Shown here one piece after another: positions 15,820 through 25,908 of a stretch of 64,000 bases of DNA. Every line of letters starts with the position of its first letter. Positions within the stretch are counted from its first letter, which is position 1. The stretch lies in the NCBI RefSeq assembly GCF_016907995.1, contig NZ_JAFBDA010000001.1, positions 124,001 through 188,000 of the forward strand, read 5' to 3'. Source of the stretch: Clostridium sardiniense. Its GTDB lineage: Bacteria > Bacillota > Clostridia > Clostridiales > Clostridiaceae. A program made the position numbers and the translations under genes. The notes beneath the pieces were generated by a model. The model was not told the DNA's origin. It saw only the letters and a list, made by a program, of their open reading frames with translations, and made no database searches.

Positions 15820-16767
15820 ATGGTTAAGTATCTTTTAAAAAGACTGGCTTTAATGATAGTTACTTTATTTGTAATAGCTACTGCAACATTTTTCTTAATG
15901 AACAGTATGCCAGGAAATCCAGTAACATCTCAAGCAAAGAAATTGCCAGCAGAAGTTGCAAAAAATATGGAAATTAAATATGGATTAGATAAACCTGTTA
16001 CTGAAAGATATATGGTATATATGAAGAATCTTTTAAAAGGAGATTTAGGTGATTCTTTCGTAACGCCAGGAATAAGTGTAAAAGATAAATTAAAAGACAA
16101 CTTTCCAGCATCAGTCAGGATAGGTCTACAATCTGTAGCTTTTGGGTTAGTAATTGGTGTATTACTTGGGATTTTAGCAGGATTTAAAAAGGAAACTCCA
16201 ATAGATTATGTGGTTATGTTTATAGCAATACTCGGTGTATCAATACCGAGTTTTGTTCTAGCTACATTAATACAATTAGCAATTGGAGGATCTCATGGAA
16301 TTCCTATTGCAGGATGGTATGATAATTCAATACCGTTTATAGAGCAGTTTAAATTTACTATATTACCTACAATAGCATTAAGTTTTGCAGGAATAGCAAC
16401 ATATGCAAGATATATGAGAGCATCAGTACTAGAGGTTGTAAGCCAAGATTACATCTTAACAGCTAAGGCGAAGGGATTATCTTCATGTGCTATTTCAATG
16501 AAGCATATTTTAAGAAATGCTATATTACCAATAATCACAATACTAGGACCTCAAATTGCAACAATAATTACAGGTACAGTTGTAATTGAAAGAATATTTG
16601 CTATACCAGGTATAGGTAATGCTTTAATTGATGCGATTTATGCTAAGGATTATAACATTATAATGGGCTTAACAGTTTTCTTTTCAGCTCTTTATATTCT
16701 TTCAATATTAATTGTTGATATTTTATATAGTGTTATAGATCCACGTATTAAGATTGAGGGAAAGTAG
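15820..16767 (+). CDS. oppB: Oligopeptide ABC transporter, permease OppB
   Basis: Integral membrane half of the peptide channel, 315 aa, with six predicted helices. The first helix is followed by a large extracellular loop holding PGNPV and GLDKPV, typical of OppB. The ABC-coupling EAA loop appears as ASVLEVVSQDYILTAKAKGL at about residues 203-222. GGAGGAG precedes the ATG, 25 bp after the oppA stop. It pairs with OppC and the OppD/OppF ATPases encoded next. Confidence 0.94.
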   Translation: MVKYLLKRLALMIVTLFVIATATFFLMNSMPGNPVTSQAKKLPAEVAKNMEIKYGLDKPVTERYMVYMKNLLKGDLGDSFVTPGISVKDKLKDNFPASVRIGLQSVAFGLVIGVLLGILAGFKKETPIDYVVMFIAILGVSIPSFVLATLIQLAIGGSHGIPIAGWYDNSIPFIEQFKFTILPTIALSFAGIATYARYMRASVLEVVSQDYILTAKAKGLSSCAISMKHILRNAILPIITILGPQIATIITGTVVIERIFAIPGIGNALIDAIYAKDYNIIMGLTVFFSALYILSILIVDILYSVIDPRIKIEGK

Positions 16768-16777
16768 GGATTTATGT

Positions 16778-17695
16778 ATGGCAGAAATAAGTAGGGATAA
16801 ATTTAAAATTGTAGGGATAGATAAAACAAGATCAGAAAGTATTGTAAGACCAAATTTAACATATTGGCAAGATGCTTGGAGGAGACTTAAGAGAAATAAG
16901 GTAGCACTAGTATCATTAATAGTTTTAATAGTAATTGTATTGATGTGCGTAATTCAACCACTAATAGCAGGTGAAAATTATGCTGTTCAAAATATGGGTG
17001 AAATGAATCAAGGACCTTCAGCAAAACATTTCTTTGGAACAGATAATCTTGGAAGAGATTTATTTGATAGATTATGGATTGGTGGTAGAGTATCTTTAAT
17101 TATTGCTTTTGTTGGTACGTTAATTGAGTGTTTAGTTGGAATAATATATGGCGGTATAAGTGGATACTTTGGTGGTCGTGTAGATAATATAATGATGAGA
17201 ATTGTTGAAATACTAAATAGTATTCCATATTTAATTATAGTTATATTAATTGCAGTAAGACTTGGAAATGGTATACTTCCACTTTTAATTGCATTATGTA
17301 TTACTGGATGGACTGGGATTGCAAGAATGGTTCGTGGACAAGTTATGCAACTAAAGGAATCAGAATATGTAATGGCAGCAAAAACTTTAGGTGCAAGTCC
17401 ACTTTGGATTATATTTAAACATATGATACCAAATTCACTTGGAATAATAATAGTTTATATAACTTTTGATATACCAAGTTATATATTTGCTGAAGCATTT
17501 TTAAGTTTTATAGGACTTGGAATTCAACCTCCAGAAACAAGTTGGGGTGCTATGGCATCAGCAGGACAACAGGTTATGTTATTCTACCCAAGTCAGCTTA
17601 TATTCCCATCACTAGCTATTGCTATAACAATGTTAGCATTTAATTTATTAGGTGATGGATTAAGAGATGCGTTAGATCCTAAATTAAGACAATAA
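16778..17695 (+). CDS. oppC: Oligopeptide ABC transporter, permease OppC
   Basis: Second membrane subunit of the importer, 305 aa. The cytoplasmic N-terminus carries the OppC_N region (YWQDAWRRLKRNKVALVSL) before the first helix. The core permease domain has the EAA-type coupling segment KESEYVMAAKTLGASPLWI. I chose the ATG at 16778, with TAGGGAT 6 nt upstream. An earlier TTG at 16754 would overlap oppB by 14 bp and contain this ribosome site. Operon spacing to oppB is 10 bp. Confidence 0.93.
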   Translation: MAEISRDKFKIVGIDKTRSESIVRPNLTYWQDAWRRLKRNKVALVSLIVLIVIVLMCVIQPLIAGENYAVQNMGEMNQGPSAKHFFGTDNLGRDLFDRLWIGGRVSLIIAFVGTLIECLVGIIYGGISGYFGGRVDNIMMRIVEILNSIPYLIIVILIAVRLGNGILPLLIALCITGWTGIARMVRGQVMQLKESEYVMAAKTLGASPLWIIFKHMIPNSLGIIIVYITFDIPSYIFAEAFLSFIGLGIQPPETSWGAMASAGQQVMLFYPSQLIFPSLAIAITMLAFNLLGDGLRDALDPKLRQ

Positions 17696-17721
17696 AAGGA
17701 TTCGGTATAGGAGGAAAAGAA

Positions 17722-18735
17722 ATGTCAAAGATACTTGAAGTAAAAGACTTAAAGGTGTTATTTCACACTTATGCTGGAGAAGTTAAGGCAGTTAGAGGAG
17801 TTAGCTTTGATTTAGAAGCTGGCGAAACTTTAGCTATAGTTGGAGAATCAGGTTGTGGTAAAAGTATAACAGCTAAATCATTAATGAAATTACTACCTAC
17901 TCCACCAGCTGAGATAGATAAAAATTCAAAGATTATATTTAATGGAAAAGATGTATTATCTTTAAATAAAAAGGAACTTCAAAAGCTTAGAGGGGGAGAT
18001 ATAAGTATGATCTTCCAAGATCCTATGACTTCTCTAAACCCAACAATGAAGATTGGAAAACAAATAATAGAAGTTCTCAAAATACACAGAGGTATGAATA
18101 AAAAGGATGCTACAGAAGAAGCAATTAGACTATTAAAATTAGTTAACATTCCTAATGCTGAAAGTAGAATAAATCAATATCCATTTGAATTCTCAGGTGG
18201 TATGAGGCAAAGAATGATGATTGCCATAGCACTTGCTTGTAATCCTAAGGTGTTAATAGCAGATGAGCCTACAACAGCCTTAGATGTAACTATCCAAGCA
18301 CAAATTATGAATCTTATAAATGATTTAAAAGAGAAGCTTGGAACATCTGTAATTCTTATAACTCATGATTTGGGAGTTGTTGCAGAATTCTCAGATAAGA
18401 TACAGGTAATGTATGCTGGAATAGTAGTTGAAAGAGGAACGGTTGAAGAGATATTTACCGATGCAAAACATCCATATACTTGGGCGTTATTAAAGTCTAT
18501 GCCAACTTTAGATACTGAGCATAAAGGGGAATTATATTCAATAAGTGGAACTCCACCAGATTTATTAAATCCACCAATCGGATGTCCATTTGCAGCAAGA
18601 TGTGAGTATGCAATGGAAATATGTAAAGAAGAAATGCCAGAAGAAACAATAATTACAGATTCTCATAAGATAAACTGCTGGCTTATGCATGAAAATGCAC
18701 CAAAGGTAGAATCACCTTTAAAGAGAGGGGTGTAA
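17722..18735 (+). CDS. oppD: Oligopeptide ABC transporter, ATPase OppD
   Basis: First nucleotide-binding subunit powering peptide import, 337 aa, on the inner face of the membrane. Walker A GESGCGKS is at 41-48, followed by the Q-loop MIFQDPM, signature FSGGMRQR, Walker B VLIADEP and switch His in LITHDLG. The C-terminal oligo_HPY extension has Cys residues ([15 protein letters not shown]), which in this family can hold an iron-sulfur cluster. AGGAGG precedes the ATG, 26 bp after oppC. Confidence 0.95.
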   Translation: MSKILEVKDLKVLFHTYAGEVKAVRGVSFDLEAGETLAIVGESGCGKSITAKSLMKLLPTPPAEIDKNSKIIFNGKDVLSLNKKELQKLRGGDISMIFQDPMTSLNPTMKIGKQIIEVLKIHRGMNKKDATEEAIRLLKLVNIPNAESRINQYPFEFSGGMRQRMMIAIALACNPKVLIADEPTTALDVTIQAQIMNLINDLKEKLGTSVILITHDLGVVAEFSDKIQVMYAGIVVERGTVEEIFTDAKHPYTWALLKSMPTLDTEHKGELYSISGTPPDLLNPPIGCPFAARCEYAMEICKEEMPEETIITDSHKINCWLMHENAPKVESPLKRGV

Positions 18736-18739
18736 GCTA

Positions 18740-19699
18740 ATGAGCAAAGAAATACTTTTAGAAGTTAAGGATTTAAAAAAATATTTTAGTGTAGGAAAAG
18801 ATAAGACGCTAAAAGCAGTAGATGGAGTTAGTTTTACCATAAATAAAGGAGAAACATTAGGATTAGTTGGTGAATCAGGATGTGGAAAAACAACTTGCGG
18901 AAGAACTGTAATGGGCCTTTATGATGCAACAGGTGGCGAAGTAATATTAGACGGGAAAAATATTGCTAAGTTTAGTAATAAAGAAAAAAGAGCTAACTCT
19001 AGGACATGTCAAATGATTTTCCAAGATCCATATGCTTCATTAGATCCTCGTATGACAGTTGGTGATATTATAGCAGAAGGTATAGATATACATAAGCTAT
19101 ACACTGGAGAGGAGAGAACAAAAAAGATATATGAGTTATTAGAACTTGTTGGTCTTAATAAAGAGCATGCATCAAGATTTGCCCATGAGTTCTCAGGTGG
19201 ACAAAGACAACGTATAGGAATAGCGAGAGCACTTGCAGTAGAGCCTAAATTTATTGTATGTGATGAGCCAATATCTGCTCTTGATGTTTCAATTCAAGCA
19301 CAGGTTGTAAATTTATTAATTGATTTGCAAAGGAGAATGGGGTTAACATATCTTTTTATTGCTCATGATTTATCAATGGTAAGACATATATCAGATAGAG
19401 TTGGAGTTATGTATCTAGGAAATCTTATGGAGATATCTGAAAGTAATAAGGTATATGAGCATCCATTACATCCATATACTAAAGCTCTTATGTCATCTAT
19501 ACCATTACCTGAATATAGCAATGAAAAAAGAGATGATAGAATAGTATTAGAAGGTGAAGTAAGCAGTCCTATAAATCCTAAACCAGGATGTAGATTTGTA
19601 AGTAGATGTAAGTATGCAAAGGATATTTGCTCAAAGGAACAACCTGAATTAAAGGAAGTAGAGAAAGATCACTTTGTTGCTTGCCATTTATATAATTAA
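18740..19699 (+). CDS. oppF: Oligopeptide ABC transporter, ATPase OppF
   Basis: Second nucleotide-binding subunit, 319 aa, forming the ATPase heterodimer with OppD. Walker A is GESGCGKTT (44-52), followed by MIFQDPY, signature FSGGQRQRIGIARAL, Walker B FIVCDEP and LFIAHDLS. The C-terminus has the same Cys pattern as OppD (GCRFVSRCKYAKDIC). It starts 4 bp after oppD, in a GGGGTG context, so translation is probably coupled. Last gene of the operon. Confidence 0.95.
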   Translation: MSKEILLEVKDLKKYFSVGKDKTLKAVDGVSFTINKGETLGLVGESGCGKTTCGRTVMGLYDATGGEVILDGKNIAKFSNKEKRANSRTCQMIFQDPYASLDPRMTVGDIIAEGIDIHKLYTGEERTKKIYELLELVGLNKEHASRFAHEFSGGQRQRIGIARALAVEPKFIVCDEPISALDVSIQAQVVNLLIDLQRRMGLTYLFIAHDLSMVRHISDRVGVMYLGNLMEISESNKVYEHPLHPYTKALMSSIPLPEYSNEKRDDRIVLEGEVSSPINPKPGCRFVSRCKYAKDICSKEQPELKEVEKDHFVACHLYN

Positions 19700-19742
19700 T
19701 GAGAGCATAGCTATATAGTTAATAAAAAAATATTTATAAAAT

Positions 19743-19793
19743 AAAGGAGAGTTACTTAAATTAGAGATAATCTAAATTTAGTAATTCTCCTTT
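19743..19793 (+). terminator. Terminator of the opp operon
   Basis: A stem of about 23 bp (19743-19765 with 19771-19793, few mismatches) is followed by T-rich sequence. The A-rich 5' side means it could also serve trpS, whose gene ends at 19817 on the other strand. Confidence 0.85.
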
Positions 19794-19816
19794 TTCATAG
19801 TGGTTATATGAAAAAA

Positions 19817-20821
19817 TTATCTTGGAATAAAGCCAATTTTCTTTTGCATTTTTCTAAGAGTTTTATTTGCGATATAGGATGCTTTTGAAGCCCCTTCTTT
19901 ATAAATAGCTTCTAAAGCTTTCTTATCTTTAAGAAGTTCATTAACCTTTGCTTGAATTGGAGCAAGTTCATTTACTAAAGCTTCTGCAACATCTGCTTTA
20001 AGCTCTGCATATCCTTTGCCTTCATATTCTTTTACTAAAGTTTCAGGACTCTTTTCTGTTATTGCAGATAAAATATTTAAAAGGTTTTTAACACCAGGTT
20101 GATCATCTGTATAGTTAACAATTCCAAGACTGTCAGTTACAGCTCTTGAAATTTTCTTTCTTATAACATCTGGTGGATCCATGATTAAGATAAATGAATT
20201 TAAGTTATCATCTGATTTTGACATCTTCTTAGTTGGCTCTTGTAGATTCATTATCTTAGCACCAGTTTTAGGAACATATCCATTTGGTATTTTAAATGTA
20301 GGGCTGTAAGTATTATTAAATCTTGCAGCTATATCTCTTGCAAGTTCTAAATGTTGGATTTGGTCTTTACCAACAGGAACTAAATCAGTTTGATATAATA
20401 ATATATCAGCTGCCATAAGTACAGGATATGTAAATAATCCTGCTCCTACTGAATCTCCGGCTTTCTTTGATTTATCCTTATATTGAGTCATTCTTGAAAG
20501 TTCTCCAATATATGAATTACAAGTTAAAAGCCATGCTCCTTCTGAATGAGCTGGTACATGAGATTGAATGAAAAGAGTATTCTTTTCAGGATCAATTCCA
20601 CATGCTAAATATATTGAAAGAAGTTCTAATGTTCTCCTTCTTAAATCTGCAGGTTTTTGAGGAACTGTTATTGCATGTAAATCTACAACGCAGAAGTAAC
20701 TGTTATATTCATCTTGAAGTTTCACCCAATTTTTTATAGCTCCAAGGTAGTTTCCTATTGTAAGGTCTCCTGAAGGCTGAATTCCACTAAAGATGACTTT
20801 TTTAGCTTCGCTATTTTCCAT
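19817..20821 (-). CDS. trpS: Tryptophanyl-tRNA synthetase
   Basis: Charges tRNA-Trp with tryptophan; class I synthetase, 334 aa. The N-terminal segment FSGIQPSGDLTIGNYLGAI contains the HIGH-equivalent TIGN, and KMSKSDDN gives the KMSKS loop near residue 199. Start supported by AAGGAGTG 7 nt upstream. A good promoter (TTGACA/TATAAT) lies just upstream and gives a very short leader, so there is no T-box here, unlike leuS in this window. Confidence 0.95.
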   Translation of the reverse strand: MENSEAKKVIFSGIQPSGDLTIGNYLGAIKNWVKLQDEYNSYFCVVDLHAITVPQKPADLRRRTLELLSIYLACGIDPEKNTLFIQSHVPAHSEGAWLLTCNSYIGELSRMTQYKDKSKKAGDSVGAGLFTYPVLMAADILLYQTDLVPVGKDQIQHLELARDIAARFNNTYSPTFKIPNGYVPKTGAKIMNLQEPTKKMSKSDDNLNSFILIMDPPDVIRKKISRAVTDSLGIVNYTDDQPGVKNLLNILSAITEKSPETLVKEYEGKGYAELKADVAEALVNELAPIQAKVNELLKDKKALEAIYKEGASKASYIANKTLRKMQKKIGFIPR

Positions 20822-20861
20822 AGTGCTTCACTCCTTAATTTAAACTAAAGTCATAATATAA

Positions 20862-20891
20862 ATTATAATTGGTCTTGCCTAGTAATGTCAA
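20862..20891 (-). promoter_or_regulatory. Sigma-A promoter of trpS
   Basis: On the minus strand, TTGACA (20886-20891) and TATAAT (20862-20867) are separated by 18 bp. Transcription would start about 33 bp upstream of the ATG. Confidence 0.75.
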
Positions 20892-21100
20892 TTTGTATGT
20901 ATTATGTAAATAGGCAGTTTACTTATATTATTTAGATATATAGGTTACTTTGTAACATATAAAAAATGATTAGGTAAAATAATAAAACCTAAGCATTTGG
21001 GGGAATATTAATAATTAAAATTAGATTATAGATAGTAAACTTTACAATAGCATTTACTGGTATATAGTGAGCTTTATAATGATTTTTAATTATAACTTCT

Positions 21101-23182
21101 CTATTCCTTTGACTGTGTGCCTGATGGAAAGAAAAAGTTACCGCTAATATGGGATTCTTTAAAATCTTGTTCGCTATTAGTTTGATTATTACTTTCACTG
21201 TTATTTTGATTGTTATTTTGATTCTTATTTTGTGAATCAGTATAATTACCAAATACATAGCAGCCACTTGATTCATCTTGATCACTACAATTATTAGTTC
21301 CATTTTGGTTATTATAATTGTTATTGTTGTCTAAAGCACTTTGGTTATTAGGATAATTTCCATTGCTAGAATTACTTTGATTATTATAATTGTTCTGGTT
21401 ATTTAAAATACTTTGAGCATTAGGATAATTCCTATTGTTAAAGTTGTTTGGAATATTTGCACCATTATTAGTAGTACTATTAAAGTAATTTTGATTACCA
21501 TAAATGTTTTGATTGATTTGGTTGCATTGATTACTTGGGATACCATGATTATTCGGATTGCTCTGATTGTCTGGGATACATTGATTATCCGAGTTGCCCT
21601 GATTAATTGGGTTACCATAATTATTGGGATTGCCCTGAGTGTTTGGGATACCTTGATTATTCGGGTTACCCTGATTGTTTGGGGTACCTTGATTATTCGG
21701 GTTGCCCTGAGTGTTTGGGATACCTTGATTAATCGGATTATCCTGATTATTTGGGATACCTTGATTATTCTGGTTGCCCTGATTGTTTGGGATATCTTGA
21801 TTATTCGGATTGCCCTGAGTGTTTGGGATATCTTGATTATTCGGATTGCCCTGATTAATTTGATTGCCTTGATTATTCAGATTGCCCTGATTAATCGGGT
21901 TACCTTGATTATTCGGGTTACCCTGAGTGTTTGGGGTACCTTGATTATTCGGATTGCCCTGATTAATCGGGTTACCTTGATTATTTGGATTGCCCTGATT
22001 GTTTGGGATACCTTGATTATTCGGATTGCTCTGATTGTTTGGGGTATCTTGATTATTAGGAGCACATTGATTATTTGATGGAGTATTTACGTTTCCAGCA
22101 GCTTGAGCCCTTAAATTTTTATTCCATCTATAATAGTAAATAGAAAATGTTATAAATGGCATTATACCAAGTAGTACTAAAGCAATTAATTGATAATATT
22201 TTAAAAAGTCAAAGAAGATATAATGATTTTTTGTAATAAAAAATGCACATATATAGGCAATTATCGAATAAACAATGGAATATATCCTTTTGTTTGAGAA
22301 CTTATCTTTATAAAGATAAAGTATAGCAACAGCACAAATAACATATTTAAGAAACCATAAACAAGTTGTCTTTGATATAAATAATAAATCACCAAATTCT
22401 ATAAACCCTTGAAGCTCTATACGCTGAGTTCTTAAAAATTCAGGATAATATATATTACTAGCTCTTAAGGGACCAAAGGTTGTAACAGCAGATGTAACGC
22501 TTGCTACTGAAATAAATACAATAATTAATCCAGCTATAAGAGTAAATTTACTTAGCTTTTCCTTTTTCTCTACATATTTTAAGAATGGAAAAGTAACTGC
22601 TGTCGAACAAAAAGAACCAAGTATAAGTAGTATACATAGAATAAACTCTTTATTTATCCCAAGGCCCATTATAGGTAAAAGATAAGTGTAATGTTGATAT
22701 GAGAAGGTAAATAACTCAACAATAAACATTGTTGAGAATACAAGTACAATGGTAACCGTTATTACAATTAATAATGTTTCAAGTCTTCTTGTAATTAAAT
22801 AAGCAGCAGGTATTATAAAAAATAGTAAACTATACCAAATTGGTGTTTCGATAAATATATTAGAATGTATTGAATCACTTTGAGCAGCAGTAGATTCAAT
22901 TGATGTTAAAAATAGTGTAAGTGCAAAAATAAAAATAAATATATTACCGATCTTTTTAGGATATGCTCCTTTAAATATTATCTTAATATCGAAAGTATTT
23001 GTCTTTTTACATACATATATAATGAAGTATAAATAAGCTAAGTAAATAATTCCAGCAATAATTCCAGCAATCCATGTATCAGCACCCCCCATACTAATAA
23101 AAATGGAAGAATAACTTCTTAAACCTATAAATGAAACAACACATATAAAAAATAAATAATGTTTGCTTGATAGTTTATTCAT
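21101..23182 (-). CDS. gerKB: Spore germinant receptor subunit B with long Asn/Gln repeat tail
   Basis: Spore germination permease-like subunit (GerB family, APC-like) of the inner spore membrane. Residues 1-361 form the normal GerKB: about ten helices with the early SFIGLRSYSS and FGPLRASNIYYPEF segments. The family usually ends near 365 aa. Here a hydrophilic tail of about 332 residues follows, built first from hexapeptide units of the GNPNNQ / GIPNNQ / GNPINQ type and then from looser Asn/Gln-rich sequence. AGAGGTG precedes the ATG. It is divergent from gerKA-gerKC, as in C. perfringens. The tail has no known counterpart that I recall; it probably faces the cytoplasm or the spore interior, but topology is uncertain. 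Confidence 0.88.
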   Translation of the reverse strand: MNKLSSKHYLFFICVVSFIGLRSYSSIFISMGGADTWIAGIIAGIIYLAYLYFIIYVCKKTNTFDIKIIFKGAYPKKIGNIFIFIFALTLFLTSIESTAAQSDSIHSNIFIETPIWYSLLFFIIPAAYLITRRLETLLIVITVTIVLVFSTMFIVELFTFSYQHYTYLLPIMGLGINKEFILCILLILGSFCSTAVTFPFLKYVEKKEKLSKFTLIAGLIIVFISVASVTSAVTTFGPLRASNIYYPEFLRTQRIELQGFIEFGDLLFISKTTCLWFLKYVICAVAILYLYKDKFSNKRIYSIVYSIIAYICAFFITKNHYIFFDFLKYYQLIALVLLGIMPFITFSIYYYRWNKNLRAQAAGNVNTPSNNQCAPNNQDTPNNQSNPNNQGIPNNQGNPNNQGNPINQGNPNNQGTPNTQGNPNNQGNPINQGNLNNQGNQINQGNPNNQDIPNTQGNPNNQDIPNNQGNQNNQGIPNNQDNPINQGIPNTQGNPNNQGTPNNQGNPNNQGIPNTQGNPNNYGNPINQGNSDNQCIPDNQSNPNNHGIPSNQCNQINQNIYGNQNYFNSTTNNGANIPNNFNNRNYPNAQSILNNQNNYNNQSNSSNGNYPNNQSALDNNNNYNNQNGTNNCSDQDESSGCYVFGNYTDSQNKNQNNNQNNSESNNQTNSEQDFKESHISGNFFFPSGTQSKE
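21540..22095 (-). repeat. 18-bp tandem repeat inside gerKB
   Basis: About 30 head-to-tail copies of an 18-bp unit, on the plus strand typified by TTGATTATTCGGATTGCC. They encode hexapeptides such as GNPNNQ. Units differ by a few bases, and all indels are multiples of three, keeping the gerKB frame open. The tract is a probable length-variable (VNTR) site. Confidence 0.9.
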
Positions 23183-23284
23183 TAAATCACCTCTAAAACT
23201 CTAAGTTACAACATTCAAGTATAGTATTAGCAAAATAATGAATATTAAACATTTCTGGAGGAATAATATTTTTAGGTGATGCAG

Positions 23285-24718
23285 ATGAAAAATAATTTAG
23301 AAATAATCAAAGAAAGATTTAAAGATAGCTTTGATGTCAAGTATAGAGAAATTAATGGACCTTTAGGTAAGACAACATTAGTTTTTATTGATAATCTTTG
23401 TAGTACACAATTTCTTAGTGACTACATTGTAAGTCCAATAAGAAGTAAAAAGGTAAGATGTCAAAGCCTTGAAGATCTAATTACTAATGTATTAGAAATT
23501 AATATTGCAAACTTTGTAGAGAACAAAACAAGTATAGATGATGCAATGCTTCATATAGTTTCAGGAGATGTTGTTATATTTGTTGAAGGCTATGAAGAAA
23601 TGATTTATTGTGAAGTTAAAGGTTATGTAAGAAGAGGTGTTGGAGTCCCCCTTACTGAATCAGTAGTAAAGGGTCCAAGAGAAGGTTTTAATGAATTATT
23701 TGTTGATAACATAGCACTTATTAGAAGAAGAATAAAAAATCCAGATCTTAAGTTTGAACCTATATATGTAGGTGATAAAAGCCAAACAGTTGTATGTGTA
23801 GCGTATATAAAGGAAGTTGCGCCAGATAATTTAATAAATTACATAAAAAGTGTTATTAAAAATATGGATATGGAGTTTATATTAGATACTAATTATGTAG
23901 AGAGCCAACTTAGAGAATCAAATTCAGCATTTGATACTATTGGATATACAGAAAAGCCAGATGAAGCAGCTTCTAAGATAATGGAAGGAAGAGTAGCTGT
24001 ATTAGTTGATGGTACACCATTTGTAATAACAGCTCCATATTTTTTTATAGAGAATTTTCAAGCACCAGATGATTATTATTTGAATAAAACCTATACTAAT
24101 TTTACAAGGGTAATAAGATGGATGGCATTCGTTTTTGCAACTTTTATACCAAGTATGTATGTTGCAATTATAACTTATCACCCTTCTCTTATACCATCAT
24201 TATTTTTATTTAGATTAGCAGTTTCAAGGGCTGGTGTGCCACTATCAACAGTAGTAGAAGTTCTGGTCATGATTTTTGCATTTCAGATAATTAAAGAAGC
24301 TGGACTTAGACTTCCCCAGCCAATTGGAGGAGCTATGAGTATTGTTGCAGCTCTTATTTTAGGAGATGCAGCAGTTGGAGCTGGTATTGCATCTAGGATA
24401 ACTATAATAGTTGTAGCCCTTAGTACATTAAGCTATTTCTTAGTACCAAAGCTTTATGGAGCTTTATCAATTTGGTCTGTTATATTTGTAATAGTAGCAG
24501 GATTTTATGGACTTCCAGGAGTATTTATTACTTTCCTTATATTCTTAACAAGACTTGCAGATTTAAAATCAACTGGATATTCTTATCTATTCCCAATTGG
24601 AAGTATAGATACATTTAAATTTAAGGATGTAATATACAGAGGAAGACTTGATAGAATATCTAAGAAGATAATTGGGGAGGGAAAGGAATATGAAAAAGAA
24701 TGGAAAAAGAATATTTAG
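23285..24718 (+). CDS. gerKA: Spore germinant receptor subunit A
   Basis: GerA-family subunit of the nutrient germinant receptor in the spore inner membrane, 477 aa. The soluble N-terminal domain (about 1-240) is followed by PYFFIENFQAPDDYY and a C-terminal membrane domain of five or so helices, including RLAVSRAGVPLSTVVEVLVM and QPIGGAMSIVAALILGDAAV. I set the start at the ATG at 23285, 6 nt after AGGTG; ATG/GTG codons at 23279 and 23276 overlap the ribosome site. The 3' end overlaps gerKC by 29 bp. Together with gerKC and divergent gerKB it forms a complete receptor set. Confidence 0.93.
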   Translation: MKNNLEIIKERFKDSFDVKYREINGPLGKTTLVFIDNLCSTQFLSDYIVSPIRSKKVRCQSLEDLITNVLEINIANFVENKTSIDDAMLHIVSGDVVIFVEGYEEMIYCEVKGYVRRGVGVPLTESVVKGPREGFNELFVDNIALIRRRIKNPDLKFEPIYVGDKSQTVVCVAYIKEVAPDNLINYIKSVIKNMDMEFILDTNYVESQLRESNSAFDTIGYTEKPDEAASKIMEGRVAVLVDGTPFVITAPYFFIENFQAPDDYYLNKTYTNFTRVIRWMAFVFATFIPSMYVAIITYHPSLIPSLFLFRLAVSRAGVPLSTVVEVLVMIFAFQIIKEAGLRLPQPIGGAMSIVAALILGDAAVGAGIASRITIIVVALSTLSYFLVPKLYGALSIWSVIFVIVAGFYGLPGVFITFLIFLTRLADLKSTGYSYLFPIGSIDTFKFKDVIYRGRLDRISKKIIGEGKEYEKEWKKNI

Positions 24719-25820
24719 TTTAATATTAATAATTCTTATGGTACCTACTATATTATCTGGATGCTTTAATTATAATGAAATAAATCAAATAACATTTGTA
24801 ACAAGTGCAATTTTTGATATTGATGACACAGGAAATGTTATATTGTATTTAGACTCTATGAGACCATATAGAAATACAAGTGAAAGTTCAGATAATGGTA
24901 AGAGAGTGATATATAAAGGTGTTGGTAAGACAGCACTTGAAGCTATAAGAGATGTAAATATGGCTTCAAGTTATAAAATTAACTTTACTCAAAATAGAGC
25001 ATTAATATTTACTGAAGCTGCTGCAAAACAAGGGATAAATAAATTTTTAAATTTAATAAATAACGATCAGGAATTCCAAGTAAAACCATATGCATTTGTA
25101 TACTTTGGAGATGTTAAAAATTTAATTGATATTAGTCAAAATGACGAGGAGTATATAGGACTATTTTTAAATGACTTAGTTGATAAAAATAAAAAAAATC
25201 CAAGGAGTATAATAAGTAACATAAATGACTATATAGTAGACTCAGAAACAGGAAATAATTATGCAGTGATGAGTGGGTTAGAAATTAGAAAAGATGTTGT
25301 AGACCAAAGAGTTGAGTTATCTGGTGGAGTACTTATGAGAGATAATAAAATGATTGAAAAAATAGATGTTACAGATGGAATGAGCTACAATTTTTTAATG
25401 GATAAAATAAAAACAGGAACATTAGAAATAGCAAATCCTCAAATGAATGAGGGATTCGTAACACTAGAGATCTTAAATAGTAAGACAAAGACAAATGTTG
25501 AATATAAAGATGATAAAGTTACGCTTAATAAAAAGATAAAAGTAAAGGCTGTAATTGCTGAGGCACAAGGAAGATTTGTTGTTTCTAAGGAAGCATTAGA
25601 TACTTTGAAAGCTAAAGCTGAACAAAATATAAAAGATTATCTTGAACAATTTTTTTATAGCTTTACTGATAAAGATATAGATATTTTGCAAGTTGAAAGA
25701 CTATTAGAAATTAAATATCCACAGAAAATTATAGAGGATGTATTATCAAAAATTGATTTTAATTTAGATGTAGAAATAAATATTCAAGGTGGAGATAGAG
25801 TAGAAAGTAGTCTTGTTTAA
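24690..25820 (+). CDS. gerKC: Spore germinant receptor subunit C, lipoprotein
   Basis: GerC-family lipoprotein of the germinant receptor, 376 aa. The signal peptide ends in ILSGC (Cys25), the lipidation site added by Lgt, which GerC proteins need. An N-terminal domain with FNYNEINQITFV and a C-terminal Spore_GerAC domain follow. The ATG at 24690 has GAGGGAAAGG upstream; it starts inside gerKA, so the two are translationally coupled. An earlier in-frame TTG at 24672 is less likely. A strong terminator ends the bicistronic unit. Confidence 0.92.
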   Translation: MKKNGKRIFSLILIILMVPTILSGCFNYNEINQITFVTSAIFDIDDTGNVILYLDSMRPYRNTSESSDNGKRVIYKGVGKTALEAIRDVNMASSYKINFTQNRALIFTEAAAKQGINKFLNLINNDQEFQVKPYAFVYFGDVKNLIDISQNDEEYIGLFLNDLVDKNKKNPRSIISNINDYIVDSETGNNYAVMSGLEIRKDVVDQRVELSGGVLMRDNKMIEKIDVTDGMSYNFLMDKIKTGTLEIANPQMNEGFVTLEILNSKTKTNVEYKDDKVTLNKKIKVKAVIAEAQGRFVVSKEALDTLKAKAEQNIKDYLEQFFYSFTDKDIDILQVERLLEIKYPQKIIEDVLSKIDFNLDVEINIQGGDRVESSLV

Positions 25821-25863
25821 TTTAAAAAATATGCTATTGTTAGATAGATTTAGATAACTTATA

Positions 25864-25908
25864 AAGTGACATTATAGACTATATGTGAATTAGTCTATAA
25901 TGTCACTT
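25864..25908 (+). terminator. Terminator of gerKA-gerKC
   Basis: An 18-bp perfect stem (25864-25881 with 25891-25908) is followed by a run of T, about 45 bp after the stop. Confidence 0.92.

Noticed and set aside
21413-22078. Long plus-strand open frame opposite the gerKB repeat
   Set aside because: It is the antisense of an 18-bp repeat, so it stays open only because the repeat has no stop in that frame. Its product is a monotonous hydrophobic repeat and it has no ribosome site.
21540-22095. CRISPR-like appearance of regular short repeats
   Set aside because: Units are directly adjacent with no unique spacers, are 18 bp long, and encode part of GerKB in frame.
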